From Alphaproteobacteria bacterium (lineage in GTDB: Bacteria > Pseudomonadota > Alphaproteobacteria > SMXS01), in assembly GCA_016124315.1 (NCBI GenBank), contig WGNW01000063.1, positions 1 to 64,000 of the forward strand: a stretch of DNA of 64,000 nt. The letters are read 5' to 3'. The notes beneath the pieces are model-generated. The model made no database searches and was not told where the DNA came from. It saw only the letters and a list, made by a program, of their open reading frames with translations. Positions within the stretch are counted from its first letter, which is position 1. The number at the start of each line of letters is the position of its first letter. Position numbers and translations under genes: made by a program. Positions 34,064-42,372 of the stretch are shown piece after piece.

Positions 34064-36130
34064 CTACTTAACCTCACCTACCGCCCGGTTTTCCAGCCGC
34101 CGCAGGTAGGCCTGCGCCCGGCCCATCGCCATCAGCGGGAAATAGTGGCGGTACAGGTTGTAGTTGATCATGAAGCCGCGGCTGAGCTCGATCGACTGGC
34201 CCAAATTCTCCGCCACGCCGGTCTGCAGCTCGATGTGACGGCCCAGCCCGTAGCCCGGGAAACCGGTGCCGGTGTATTCGGGCTCGTCCCAGCTGCCCGC
34301 CCGCTGCCGCGCCGTCAGGAACCGCAGCCCGGCCTCCACCGCGCCGTGATCCGCGGGACGCCCGGCCGCCAGCAGCGCCATCAGCGCCCAGGCGGTCTGC
34401 GACGCGGTGCTGTCGCCCCGGCCGGCCAGCGCGCGGTCCATGTAGGAGCCGCAGGTCTCGCCCCAGCCTCCGTCGGCATTCTGGCGCGACGTCACCCAGT
34501 CGGCGGCGCGGCCGACGAAACCGGCCGCCATGTCTGCGCCGACCGCCTTCAGGGCGGGCAGCACCGCGGCGGTGCCGTAGACGTAGTTGACGCCCCAGCG
34601 TCCCCACCAGCTGCCGTCCTCCTCCTGCTCGCGGCGCAGGAAGGCGAGACCGCGGGCAATCGCCGGGTGGCGCCGGTCGTATCCGAGCGCCCCCAGCGCC
34701 TCGAGCACGTGGGCGGTCACGTCGACGCTGGGCGGGTCGAGCGCCTCGCCGAAATCACTGAACGGGATGCGGGTGAGGATCGGCTTGTCGTTGTCCCGAT
34801 CGAAGGCGGCCCAGCCGCCGCCCGAACATTGCATGGCCAGCACCCAGCCGACGGCGCGGTCGATGGCCTGGCGGATGCCCCGGGCGCGCCATTTCGGCTC
34901 ATCACGCAAGTGCGACAGCACGATCAGCGCCACCGCCGTGTCGTCCACGTCGGGGTAGAACTGGTTGGCGTACTCGAAGGCCCAGCCGCCGGGCGCGACG
35001 CCGCGCACCTTGTGCGACCAGTCGCCGGGATAGCGCACCTCATTGTCGAGCAGCCATTCGACGGCGCGGTCCGCCGCCTCGCGGTGCGCCTCCCGCATGT
35101 CGCAATCGTCCATGGCCAGCAGGGTCAGCACCGTGTCCCACACCGGCGAGACCGACGCCTGCACGGAGCGCGCGCCGTCCTCCTCGTAGCTCCAGCGCGG
35201 ATCGTCGAGGGCCGCGAGCCCCTTCGCCACCACGGGATGCCCCAGCGGATAGCCTTCCCCGTGGAGCGCCAGCAGGCTGTAGATCCAGGGCGGCTGGATG
35301 CCGCCCCAGGCGCCGTCGGCGTCCTGGTGCTTGATGATCCATTCCAGCACGCGTGCGACGGCAGCCTCGCGGCCCGGCACCAGGCGGCGGCGCTGCGCCC
35401 AGTGCAGCACCTTGTCGGCCGCCATGAAGAAGTGCTCCCAGGTGAGCGGCTTGATCTTCTTGGGCAGCGAATAGTCGAAGCGGCCGCGGCCCACCGGGAA
35501 CAGCTCGTCGAGCCGGCTTTCCGGCGGCAGCGGGCGCACCGGCCGGCGCGCCGACAGGACCGCGATCGGCATCAGCGTCGCCCGCGCCCAGGAGGCGAAG
35601 TTGTAGATGCTGAACGGGAACCAGAGGGGAAAGCGGATCACCTCGGGCGGGATGTTGGGGGTCTTCTCCCACGGCCATTCGCCGATCAGCGCCAGCCAGT
35701 AGCGGGTGAACACCCGGATGTGGCGCAGGCCGCCCCGCTGCGCGATCCAGCCGCGGGCGCGGGTCAGGGTCGGCTCGGACGCGGCCATGCCGGAACAGCG
35801 CAGCGCCGCGTAGGCCTCGACGGTGGCGTTGATGTCGCCGGCCGGCGCACCGTGATAGATCGCCCAGGAACCGTCCTCCCGCTGACCCCGGAGCAGCGCG
35901 CGGACGAGGCCCGGCACGTGCGGGTGGTCGCGCAGTCCCAGGACGTGCAGCGCCAGCACCCATTCCGCTTCCATGCAGGCGTTGGTCTGCAGCCTGCCGA
36001 CCCAATAGCCGTCGGCATGCTGGCGCGCCGCCGACCAGGCGAAGCCGTCGCGGATCGCCTCGGCGAGCGCGTCCTCCAGCGAGCCGGCGGCGGAAGGGTC
36101 CGTCTGAATCAGGGGGGCGGGCGTTTCCAT
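34064..36130 (-). CDS. shc: Squalene-hopene cyclase
   Basis: This enzyme cyclises squalene to hopene/hopanol for membrane hopanoids. The 688-residue protein has the catalytic DVDDTA motif (394-399; the central Asp is the proton donor in the family). It has repeated QW motifs such as QREDGSWAIY, QDADGAWGG, GGGWAAFD, QEEDGSWWGRWG and QNADGGWGE across both alpha-barrel domains, and the C-terminal GYGLGRHIELQ...INYNLYRHYFPLMA. Length and motif order are normal. It stands upstream of hemH in the same orientation (hemH then shc, 41 bp apart). No hpn genes are adjacent. Confidence 0.96.
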   Translation of the reverse strand: METPAPLIQTDPSAAGSLEDALAEAIRDGFAWSAARQHADGYWVGRLQTNACMEAEWVLALHVLGLRDHPHVPGLVRALLRGQREDGSWAIYHGAPAGDINATVEAYAALRCSGMAASEPTLTRARGWIAQRGGLRHIRVFTRYWLALIGEWPWEKTPNIPPEVIRFPLWFPFSIYNFASWARATLMPIAVLSARRPVRPLPPESRLDELFPVGRGRFDYSLPKKIKPLTWEHFFMAADKVLHWAQRRRLVPGREAAVARVLEWIIKHQDADGAWGGIQPPWIYSLLALHGEGYPLGHPVVAKGLAALDDPRWSYEEDGARSVQASVSPVWDTVLTLLAMDDCDMREAHREAADRAVEWLLDNEVRYPGDWSHKVRGVAPGGWAFEYANQFYPDVDDTAVALIVLSHLRDEPKWRARGIRQAIDRAVGWVLAMQCSGGGWAAFDRDNDKPILTRIPFSDFGEALDPPSVDVTAHVLEALGALGYDRRHPAIARGLAFLRREQEEDGSWWGRWGVNYVYGTAAVLPALKAVGADMAAGFVGRAADWVTSRQNADGGWGETCGSYMDRALAGRGDSTASQTAWALMALLAAGRPADHGAVEAGLRFLTARQRAGSWDEPEYTGTGFPGYGLGRHIELQTGVAENLGQSIELSRGFMINYNLYRHYFPLMAMGRAQAYLRRLENRAVGEVK

Positions 36131-36171
36131 GCCGCCGGTTATTCGGCCGCCTGCGGGTGCCTGTCAAGAAT

Positions 36172-37206
36172 CTAGAGCCAGCCGCCCAGTTCCCGACGCA
36201 CCAGTACTTCCAGCAGATCGATGGCGGCGGGCGCGTCGTTGAGGCAGGGAATGTAGGTGAACTCCTCGCCTCCGGCGGCGAGGAAGGTCTCGCGTCCCCG
36301 TTCGGCCATCTCCTCCAGGGTCTCAAGGCAGTCGGCCAGGAAGGCGGGCGACAGCACCGCCACGCGCCTGACGCCCTCTGCAGGCAGCGCCTTCAGGGTC
36401 TCGTCCGTGTAGGGCTGCAGCCACTCCATCGGCCCGAAGCGGGACTGGAAGGTCATGCGCAGGGAGCCTTCGGCCCATCCAAGCGCCTCGCCCAGCAGGC
36501 GGGTGGTCTTGGCGCAGTGGCAGTAATACGGGTCGCCGGCGTCGAAATACCGCTTCGGGATGCCGTGGTAGGATGCCACGACCGCCTCGGGCGCCCAGGG
36601 CAGCGCCGACAGGTGGTCGCGCACCGTGCCGGCCAGGGCGCCGACATAGGCGGGATGGTCGTGGAACGGCGGCGCCGTGCGCAGGGCGGGCTGCCACCGC
36701 ATCGCCTCCAGCGCCCGGAACACGGCGTCGTAGGCGGAGGCCGTGGTGGTGCCGCTGTACTGGGGATAGAGCGCGAAGGCGAGGATGCGGTCGCAGCCCG
36801 CCCGTCGCAGGCTTTCGAGCCGCTCGGCGACCGACGGCGTGCCGTAGCGCATCGCCCAGTCCACCACCACGCCCGCGTGCAGGCCTGACATGCCGCGGCC
36901 GAGCCCCTCGGCCTGCAGCCGCGTGAAGTGGCGCAGCGGCGAGCCGTCGGCGTCGGCACGCCAGATCAGCCGGTAGGCCGCCGCCGTGCGCTGCGGCCGG
37001 AAGGGCAGGATGAACAGGTTGAGGATCGGCTGCCACACCAGCGGACTGGTCTCGATGATCCGGCGATCGCTGAGGAACTCGCGCAGGTACCGGCGCACCG
37101 CCGCCGCCGTCGGCGCCTCGGGCGTCCCCAGATTGATCAGCAGCACGCCGAGGCGGCCGCGGGGCACGGCGGGATGGTCGGACGGCTGGGGCGCGGGCTG
37201 GCTCAT
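36172..37206 (-). CDS. hemH: Ferrochelatase
   Basis: This enzyme inserts Fe2+ into protoporphyrin IX, the last step of heme b synthesis. The 344-residue protein has LLINLGTPEAPT at the N-terminus, LREFLSDRRI, ALYPQYSGTTTAS, the catalytic H214 in SYHGIPKRY, QSRFGPMEWLQPYTDE, and AFLADCLETLEE with the conserved Glu residues. A short Pro-rich N-terminal extension precedes the domain. The end is standard for bacterial HemH without a ferredoxin-like tail. Its gene precedes shc by 41 bp on the same strand, so cotranscription is possible. It supplies heme for, among others, the cytochrome b and P450s in this window. Confidence 0.96.
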   Translation of the reverse strand: MSQPAPQPSDHPAVPRGRLGVLLINLGTPEAPTAAAVRRYLREFLSDRRIIETSPLVWQPILNLFILPFRPQRTAAAYRLIWRADADGSPLRHFTRLQAEGLGRGMSGLHAGVVVDWAMRYGTPSVAERLESLRRAGCDRILAFALYPQYSGTTTASAYDAVFRALEAMRWQPALRTAPPFHDHPAYVGALAGTVRDHLSALPWAPEAVVASYHGIPKRYFDAGDPYYCHCAKTTRLLGEALGWAEGSLRMTFQSRFGPMEWLQPYTDETLKALPAEGVRRVAVLSPAFLADCLETLEEMAERGRETFLAAGGEEFTYIPCLNDAPAAIDLLEVLVRRELGGWL

Positions 37207-37238
37207 GGCCGCCTATACGCGGCTTATCGCCCGCCGGT

Positions 37239-38255
37239 TCAGGCGATGCGGCAAAGCTGCTTCCCCAGGTTCTGGCCGTGGAACAGGCGCAGCAGGGTGG
37301 CGGGCACGTTCTCGAACCCTTCCTGAAGGTCCACGGCGTAACGGATCTTGCCGTTGCGCGCCCACTCGCCGAGCTGGGCGACCGCCTCGTCGAACCGCGA
37401 CTTGTACTGGCCCAGCAGGAAGCCGCTCATGGTGGAGGGGCTGTTGAGGATGCGCATGTAGTTGCGCGGCCCGACCAGCGCCTCGTCGGACACGTTGTAG
37501 CTCGAGGTGCCGCCGCAGATGACGATGCGGCTGCCCGTCGCGATGTTGTCGAGCGCCGCCTCGAGGACGCTGCCGCCCACATTGTCGTAGAACACGTCGA
37601 TGCCGTCGGGGCACAGATCCTTCAGCCGCTCGCTGAGGTTGCCCGCCTTGTAGTCCAGCGCCGCGTCGAAGCCGGCGGTCTGGGTGAGCCAGGCGCATTT
37701 GCGCTCGCCGCCGGCGATGCCGATCACCCGGCCGCCCTGGATGCGGGCGATCTGCCCCGCGATGGAGCCGGTCGCGCCGGCGGCGCCGGAAACCACCACC
37801 GTGTCGCCGGGCTGTGGCCGGCCGACGTCGATCATGCCGAAATAGGCGGTCAGGCCGGTGATGCCGAACAGCGCCAGGGCCATCTCCTCGGTGACGCCGT
37901 CGGGCAGCCTGCGAACCGGCAGCAGTTCGCCCTGCACGTCGACCACGGCGTATTCCTGCCAGCCGAACATGCCGGTCACCCGGTCGCCCGGCTTGAAGTT
38001 GATGTGACGCGAGGCCACCACCTCGCCTGCGCCCTGGGCTCGCATCACCGTGCCCAGCTGCACGTTGGAGCCCTGGCCCGGGACGTCGCGCACCCAGCCG
38101 CGCATCGCCGGCTCGAAGGCGACATAGGTCACCTTGACGACCACCTGGCCGTCCTTCGGCTCGGGAACGTCGGCGGTGCCGGGCTGGAAATTGTCGACGG
38201 AGATCATGCCCAGCGGCCGGCTCGCCAGCAGCCATTGTCGGTTCACCTGCGTCAT
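37239..38255 (-). CDS. NADP-dependent oxidoreductase, zinc-free MDR (LTB4 12-hydroxydehydrogenase/CurA-like), copy 1
   Basis: A 338-residue medium-chain reductase without zinc ligands that reduces activated C=C bonds with NADPH. Family features: NRQWLLASRPLGM at the N-terminus, MRGWV, GLTAYFGMIDVGRPQPGDTVVVSGAAGATGS (nucleotide-binding region about 135-165), GGERKCAWL, YKAGNLSERL, DVFYDNVGG and the C-terminal HGQNLGKQLCRIA. It is about 60-70% similar by eye to the next gene upstream, a tandem paralogue. The natural substrate is unknown; alkenals, alkenones or prostaglandin-like enones are typical. Confidence 0.92.
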   Translation of the reverse strand: MTQVNRQWLLASRPLGMISVDNFQPGTADVPEPKDGQVVVKVTYVAFEPAMRGWVRDVPGQGSNVQLGTVMRAQGAGEVVASRHINFKPGDRVTGMFGWQEYAVVDVQGELLPVRRLPDGVTEEMALALFGITGLTAYFGMIDVGRPQPGDTVVVSGAAGATGSIAGQIARIQGGRVIGIAGGERKCAWLTQTAGFDAALDYKAGNLSERLKDLCPDGIDVFYDNVGGSVLEAALDNIATGSRIVICGGTSSYNVSDEALVGPRNYMRILNSPSTMSGFLLGQYKSRFDEAVAQLGEWARNGKIRYAVDLQEGFENVPATLLRLFHGQNLGKQLCRIA

Positions 38256-38283
38256 GGGTGCGTCCTCCCCTTGGTCTTTTGGT

Positions 38284-39300
38284 TCACGCGATCCGGCAGA
38301 GCTGCTTGCCCAGGTTCTGGCCCCGGAACAGCCGCAGGAAGGTGTGCGGAACCGTCTCGAATCCCTCCTGCACGTCGACCGCGTAGGTCAGCCGGCCGTC
38401 GGCGACCCATTCGCCGAGCTGGCTGCGCGCCTCGTCGAAGCGGTCCGCGTACTGGCCGAGCAGGAAGCCGGCCATGATCGAGGGCTTCCAGACGATGGCC
38501 ATGTAGTTGCGCGGGGGCGCCGGCAACGCGCCGGTATTGTAGCCCGAGATGGCGCCGCAGATGATGATCCGGCTGCCGACGGCGATATTGTTGAGCGCGG
38601 CCTCGAGGATCTCGCCGCCCACATTGTCGTAGAACACATTGAGCCCTTCGGGCGCCAGCTCCCGCAGCCGGCGGCTCACCCGCTCCGCCTTGTAGTCGAT
38701 GGCGGCGTCGAAGCCCGCCTCGCCGGTCAGCCAGGCGCATTTCTCGGCGCCGCCGGCGATGCCGATGACCCGGGCGCCCTTGATGCGGGCGATCTGCCCG
38801 GCGACGGAGCCGGTGGCGCCCGCCGCGCCGGAAACCGCCACCGTGTCGCCAGGCTGGGGCCTGCCCACGTCGAGCATGCCGAAATAGGCGGTCAGCCCGG
38901 TAATGCCGAGGACGCTGAGCGCGGTCTCCTCGGTGACGCCGTCCGTCAGCTTCTGGACGGACAGCAGCTCGCCGCCCGGCGCCGCAAGCGCATAGTCCTG
39001 CCAGCCGAACATGCCGGAAACCCGGTCACCAGGCTTGAATCCGGGATGCCGCGAGTCGACCACCCGGCCGGCGCCCTGGGAGCGCATCACGCCGCCGATC
39101 GGGATCGCCGTGGTGTAGCCGGGCCGCTCCGACATCCAGCCGCGCATGGCCGGCTCATAGGCCACATGGGTCACGCGAACGAGAATCTGCCCGTCGGCCG
39201 GCGTCGGCACGGCCGCCTCGCCCCGGGCGAAATTGTCGACGCCGACCATGCTCTCCGGCCGGCTCGCCAGCAGCCACTGGCGATTGATCTCGGCGTTCAT
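38284..39300 (-). CDS. NADP-dependent oxidoreductase, zinc-free MDR, copy 2 (tandem paralogue)
   Basis: A 338-residue paralogue of the downstream gene, with the same length and landmark motifs: NRQWLLASRPESM, MRGWM, GLTAYFGMLDVGRPQPGDTV, AGATGSVAGQIARI, GGAEKCAWL, NVFYDNVGGEILEAALNNI and HGQNLGKQLCRIA-type end (RGQNLGKQLCRIA). The start at ATG 39300 is chosen since the longer in-frame extension comes from the neighbouring region. Separation from copy 1 is only 28 bp. It probably arose by tandem duplication and divergence; distinct enone substrates are plausible. Confidence 0.92.
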   Translation of the reverse strand: MNAEINRQWLLASRPESMVGVDNFARGEAAVPTPADGQILVRVTHVAYEPAMRGWMSERPGYTTAIPIGGVMRSQGAGRVVDSRHPGFKPGDRVSGMFGWQDYALAAPGGELLSVQKLTDGVTEETALSVLGITGLTAYFGMLDVGRPQPGDTVAVSGAAGATGSVAGQIARIKGARVIGIAGGAEKCAWLTGEAGFDAAIDYKAERVSRRLRELAPEGLNVFYDNVGGEILEAALNNIAVGSRIIICGAISGYNTGALPAPPRNYMAIVWKPSIMAGFLLGQYADRFDEARSQLGEWVADGRLTYAVDVQEGFETVPHTFLRLFRGQNLGKQLCRIA

Positions 39301-39397
39301 GCGTCCTCCCTTCGCTGTGACTGGCACCATAGCCAGTGAGGCGGGCGAGGGACAGACGTTTGCTGGATGGAGCCGAAAGAACGCCCGGGCGGCAGGC

Positions 39398-40186
39398 CTA
39401 GCGGTAGAACAGGGCGCGCATTCCGCTGCGGTCGAAGGGCGTCCAGCCGTCCTCGGGCAGGGCCAGCCGGTCGGCCACCGCATAGAGCACCAGTGGGTTG
39501 AAGCCGAGGCCCGTGTGGCTGCCGACCACCTCGATGTTGTCGGTGTCCGGCCCTTCTTCCTCCACGCAGACCTGCCACACGGCCACACCGTCGGTCTTGG
39601 AGTAGATCGCCGTGCACGGTACAGGGGGACGCAGCCTGCGGTGCGCCTTGATGTGGTCGGGCGCGTGCTCGGTCATGTCGCCCGACAGCAGTTCGTAGAG
39701 CTGGGCGATCTCGCGGTTGGTGCCGCCATGGGCGGCGCTGCCGAAGGGGCTGCCCATGGTGATGACCTGGCGCACCGCCTCCGGGACGTCGCGGGCGATC
39801 TGGCGGGCGAAGATGCCGCCCAGGCTCCAGCCGACCAGGCTGACCTTGCAGTCGTGGGTGGCGGAAATGTGGTTGGCCCGTTCCACCATGCGGTGCTCGA
39901 TGTCGCCACGCGGCCCGAAGTTGCGGCCCAGCGCCCAGGGATAGACTTCGTAGCCCAGCATGGTCAGGTAGGCGCGCAGCACCGACGTGGACCCGTCGGT
40001 TCCCATGAAGCCCGGAATCACCATCACGGGGTGTCCGTCGCCACGCGGCGCATTGCCGAGACAGAACGAGGCGAAGGGTAGCGCGCCGAACTCCGCCGCC
40101 GCCCTGGCCGGTTCCAGCAGGGACCAGATGGCGGCAGGTGGATGATAGCGTAGGACAGTCGGCCTCAGATGCGCTTCCGCATTCAT
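39398..40186 (-). CDS. Alpha/beta-hydrolase (lipase/triacylglycerol-lipase-like)
   Basis: A 262-residue serine hydrolase. The oxyanion region is VIPGFMGTDGST (56-67), the nucleophile elbow is GWSLGG with S121, and an acidic residue candidate lies in YSKTDGVAVW with His in GSHTGLGFNPLVLY near 234. YPWALGRNFGPRGD is reminiscent of lipase/PGAP1-like hydrolases. There is no signal peptide, so it acts in the cytoplasm. It lies upstream of the two MDR genes on the same strand (97-bp gap) and is divergent from the phasin gene. The substrate may be an ester or polyhydroxyalkanoate-related, but this is not determined. Confidence 0.82.
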   Translation of the reverse strand: MNAEAHLRPTVLRYHPPAAIWSLLEPARAAAEFGALPFASFCLGNAPRGDGHPVMVIPGFMGTDGSTSVLRAYLTMLGYEVYPWALGRNFGPRGDIEHRMVERANHISATHDCKVSLVGWSLGGIFARQIARDVPEAVRQVITMGSPFGSAAHGGTNREIAQLYELLSGDMTEHAPDHIKAHRRLRPPVPCTAIYSKTDGVAVWQVCVEEEGPDTDNIEVVGSHTGLGFNPLVLYAVADRLALPEDGWTPFDRSGMRALFYR

Positions 40187-40340
40187 TGCTTCTCTCTCCG
40201 CACCGCCGGGCGGCGGCCTTCCCCCAGAACCTCACACTATAACCGGTATTTTCCGGCCGTCACCCCTCAGTAACATAACGCGCGCCGGGCGGTCCGGTGC
40301 CGTCCGGGAAAAGTCATTCAGACATGCTTGTATATTGCGG

Positions 40341-40379
40341 TTGCAAAGTGGGGCGACTCGGTTATATTGCACCGCAGCA
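40341..40379 (+). promoter_or_regulatory. Phasin promoter with overlapping PhaR-type box
   Basis: A -35-like TTGCAA (40341-40346), 16-nt spacer and TATATT (40363-40368). TGCACCGCAGCA at 40368-40379 matches the PhaR consensus TGCRNYGCASMA reported for Bradyrhizobium exactly. A second inverted element, TTGC-GGTT-GCAA, lies at 40335-40346 over the -35. PhaR is known to repress phasin genes until polyhydroxybutyrate sequesters it. Confidence 0.62.
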
Positions 40380-40430
40380 AAGGGGCGCGGCTCAGGCGCT
40401 CCGCGTGTTCACACTGCCTAGGAGAGACCG

Positions 40431-40874
40431 ATGACCCAGAGCAACCCCATGACGGACGCGTTCGAGACCTGGAGCAAGAGCTTCACCCAGTTCACCGGCG
40501 CGGCCATCCCCGGCTTCAGCGTCGATTCGATGATGAAGACCGGCCAGGCCAACATCGCCGCCCTGACGGAGGCCAACCGCATCGCCATCGAGGGCCTGCA
40601 GGCCGTCGCCAAGCGCCAGCAGGAAATGGCCGCCGCGGCGATCAGCGATTTCCAGGAGACCGCCAAGACGATCGGCGCCGGCAAGGGCACCGAGATGTTC
40701 TCCAAGCCGGTCGAGATGGCCCGCGAAGCGTTCGAGAAGTCGGTCGCCAACATGAAGGAACTGGCCGAGCTGGCCGGCAAGTCCCAGACCGAGGCGTGGG
40801 GCGTCATCGGCCGCCGCTTCCAGGACAGCCTGTCGGAAGTCCAGGCCACGGCCAAGCCGGCCGCCAAGAAGTAA
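40431..40874 (+). CDS. phaP: Phasin family protein
   Basis: A 147-residue helical protein that coats polyhydroxyalkanoate granules. Pattern: MTDAFETWSKSFTQF at the N-terminus, FSVDSMMKTGQANIAALTEANRIAIEGLQAVAKRQQEM in the phasin_2-type coiled region (about 25-62), long alternating Ala/Glu/Lys helices, and an AATAKPAAKK-like basic end. AGGAGAG precedes the ATG at good distance. A promoter with a PhaR-type box is upstream. It is followed 34 bp later by the WS/DGAT gene, linking carbon storage as PHA with neutral-lipid storage. Confidence 0.93.
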   Translation: MTQSNPMTDAFETWSKSFTQFTGAAIPGFSVDSMMKTGQANIAALTEANRIAIEGLQAVAKRQQEMAAAAISDFQETAKTIGAGKGTEMFSKPVEMAREAFEKSVANMKELAELAGKSQTEAWGVIGRRFQDSLSEVQATAKPAAKK

Positions 40875-40908
40875 TCCGGACCGCGCTTCGCCCGGCACGG
40901 ACAAGTCC

Positions 40909-42369
40909 ATGGAGCAGTTGAGCCCGCTCGACGCCTCGTTCCTCTTCAGCGAGAACGAGCGGGTCGCCAACCATATCGGTGGACTGTACATCTACGACCA
41001 GTCCACCGTGCCGGGCGGTGCCCTGCGCTTCCGCCAGATCCTGCGGTATCTGGAAGCGCGCCTCCACAAGACCCCCCGTCTCCGGCAGAAGCTGGCGAGG
41101 GTGCCGCTGGACCTCGACTACCCCTACTGGGTGGACGATTCCCGCTTCGACATCGAATACCACGTGCGCCATCTGGCGCTGCCCAAGCCCGGCGACTGGC
41201 GCCAGCTCTGCATTCTCGCATCGCGCCTCCACGACCGGCCGCTCGACCTCCACCGCCCGCTGTGGGCGCTCTACGTGATCGAGGGCCTGGACAACGTCGA
41301 AGGGCTGCCGCCCGACAGCTTCGCCATCGTCACCAAGCTGCACCATGCGGCGCTCGACGGCGTGTCGGCCGTTTCGACGAATACCTCGCTGCACGAGACC
41401 GAGCCGGGACTGCGGATCGGCCAGGCGTTGCCGTGGACGCCCGAACCGGAGCCCAGCCCGCTCGACCTGCTGTTCCGCGCCCATCTGAACTATCTGGCGC
41501 AGCCGTTCCGCCTGCTCAACACACTGGCCGAATCCGTGCCCGCGCAGACCCGCTTCCTCGCGTCGTTCGGCGAGGAGAGCTTCACCTCGCCCCGGTCGGT
41601 CGCCGTGCCGCGCACCCGCTTCAACCGCGACACGTCGGGCCGCCGGGTGATCAACGGCATCTCCTACGACCTGCCCGCGCTGCGCCGGATCAAGGAGGCG
41701 CTGCCGGGCGCGACCGTGAACGACGTCATGCTGGCCCTGACCGGCGGCGCCCTGCGCCGCTACCTCAAGGCCAAGAACGACCTGCCGGACGAAGCGATGG
41801 TGGCGCTCGTGCCGGTCTCCGTCCGGTCGCCGGACGCCGAGGGCCCCACGGGCAACGAGGTCATCGCCATGCTCGCCTCGCTCGGCACCGACGAGGCCGA
41901 CCCGCGGCGCCGGCTCGAGGCCGTGCACACCTCGACCTTCAGCTCCAAGGCGCTGACCAACGCCATCGGCACCCGCCTGCTCACCGACTACCAGCAGTTC
42001 CTGCCGGCCGCGACCAGCGGCATGTTCTCGCGCTTCTTCGCCCAGATGCGCCAGGCGGGACCGGCGGCGCCCGCCTTCAACACGGTGCTCACCAACGTGC
42101 CGGGACCGCAGCACCCGCTGTTCTTCTGCGGCGCGCGGCTGGTCAACCAGTATGGCCTCGGCATGATCCAGGACGGCGTCGGCCTGTTCCACACGGTGTT
42201 CAGCTACGACGGCAAGCTCACGCTCACCGCCGTGTCCGACCGGGAGATGATGCCCGATCCCGAATTCTACATGAGCTGCTTCCGCGACTCCTTCGAGGAA
42301 TTGCGGGCGGCCACGCGGCCCGCGCCCCGGCCCCGCCCGAAGGCCGCGACGGCACCCGCCCGCGCCTGA
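40909..42369 (+). CDS. Wax ester synthase/diacylglycerol acyltransferase (WS/DGAT)
   Basis: A 486-residue bifunctional acyltransferase that forms wax esters or triacylglycerol from acyl-CoA. The N-terminus has LSPLDASFLF (4-13), the catalytic HHxxxDG motif is HHAALDG (145-151), followed by PLP-like motif region VNDVMLALTGGALRRYL (about 268-284) and the TNVPGPQHPLFFCGARL motif near 397. The C-terminal domain ends RPAPRPRPKAATAP, a disordered tail. It follows the phasin gene by 34 bp in the same direction. It is convergent with the MFS gene, with only 3 bp between the stops. Confidence 0.93.
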   Translation: MEQLSPLDASFLFSENERVANHIGGLYIYDQSTVPGGALRFRQILRYLEARLHKTPRLRQKLARVPLDLDYPYWVDDSRFDIEYHVRHLALPKPGDWRQLCILASRLHDRPLDLHRPLWALYVIEGLDNVEGLPPDSFAIVTKLHHAALDGVSAVSTNTSLHETEPGLRIGQALPWTPEPEPSPLDLLFRAHLNYLAQPFRLLNTLAESVPAQTRFLASFGEESFTSPRSVAVPRTRFNRDTSGRRVINGISYDLPALRRIKEALPGATVNDVMLALTGGALRRYLKAKNDLPDEAMVALVPVSVRSPDAEGPTGNEVIAMLASLGTDEADPRRRLEAVHTSTFSSKALTNAIGTRLLTDYQQFLPAATSGMFSRFFAQMRQAGPAAPAFNTVLTNVPGPQHPLFFCGARLVNQYGLGMIQDGVGLFHTVFSYDGKLTLTAVSDREMMPDPEFYMSCFRDSFEELRAATRPAPRPRPKAATAPARA

Positions 42370-42372
42370 CGC

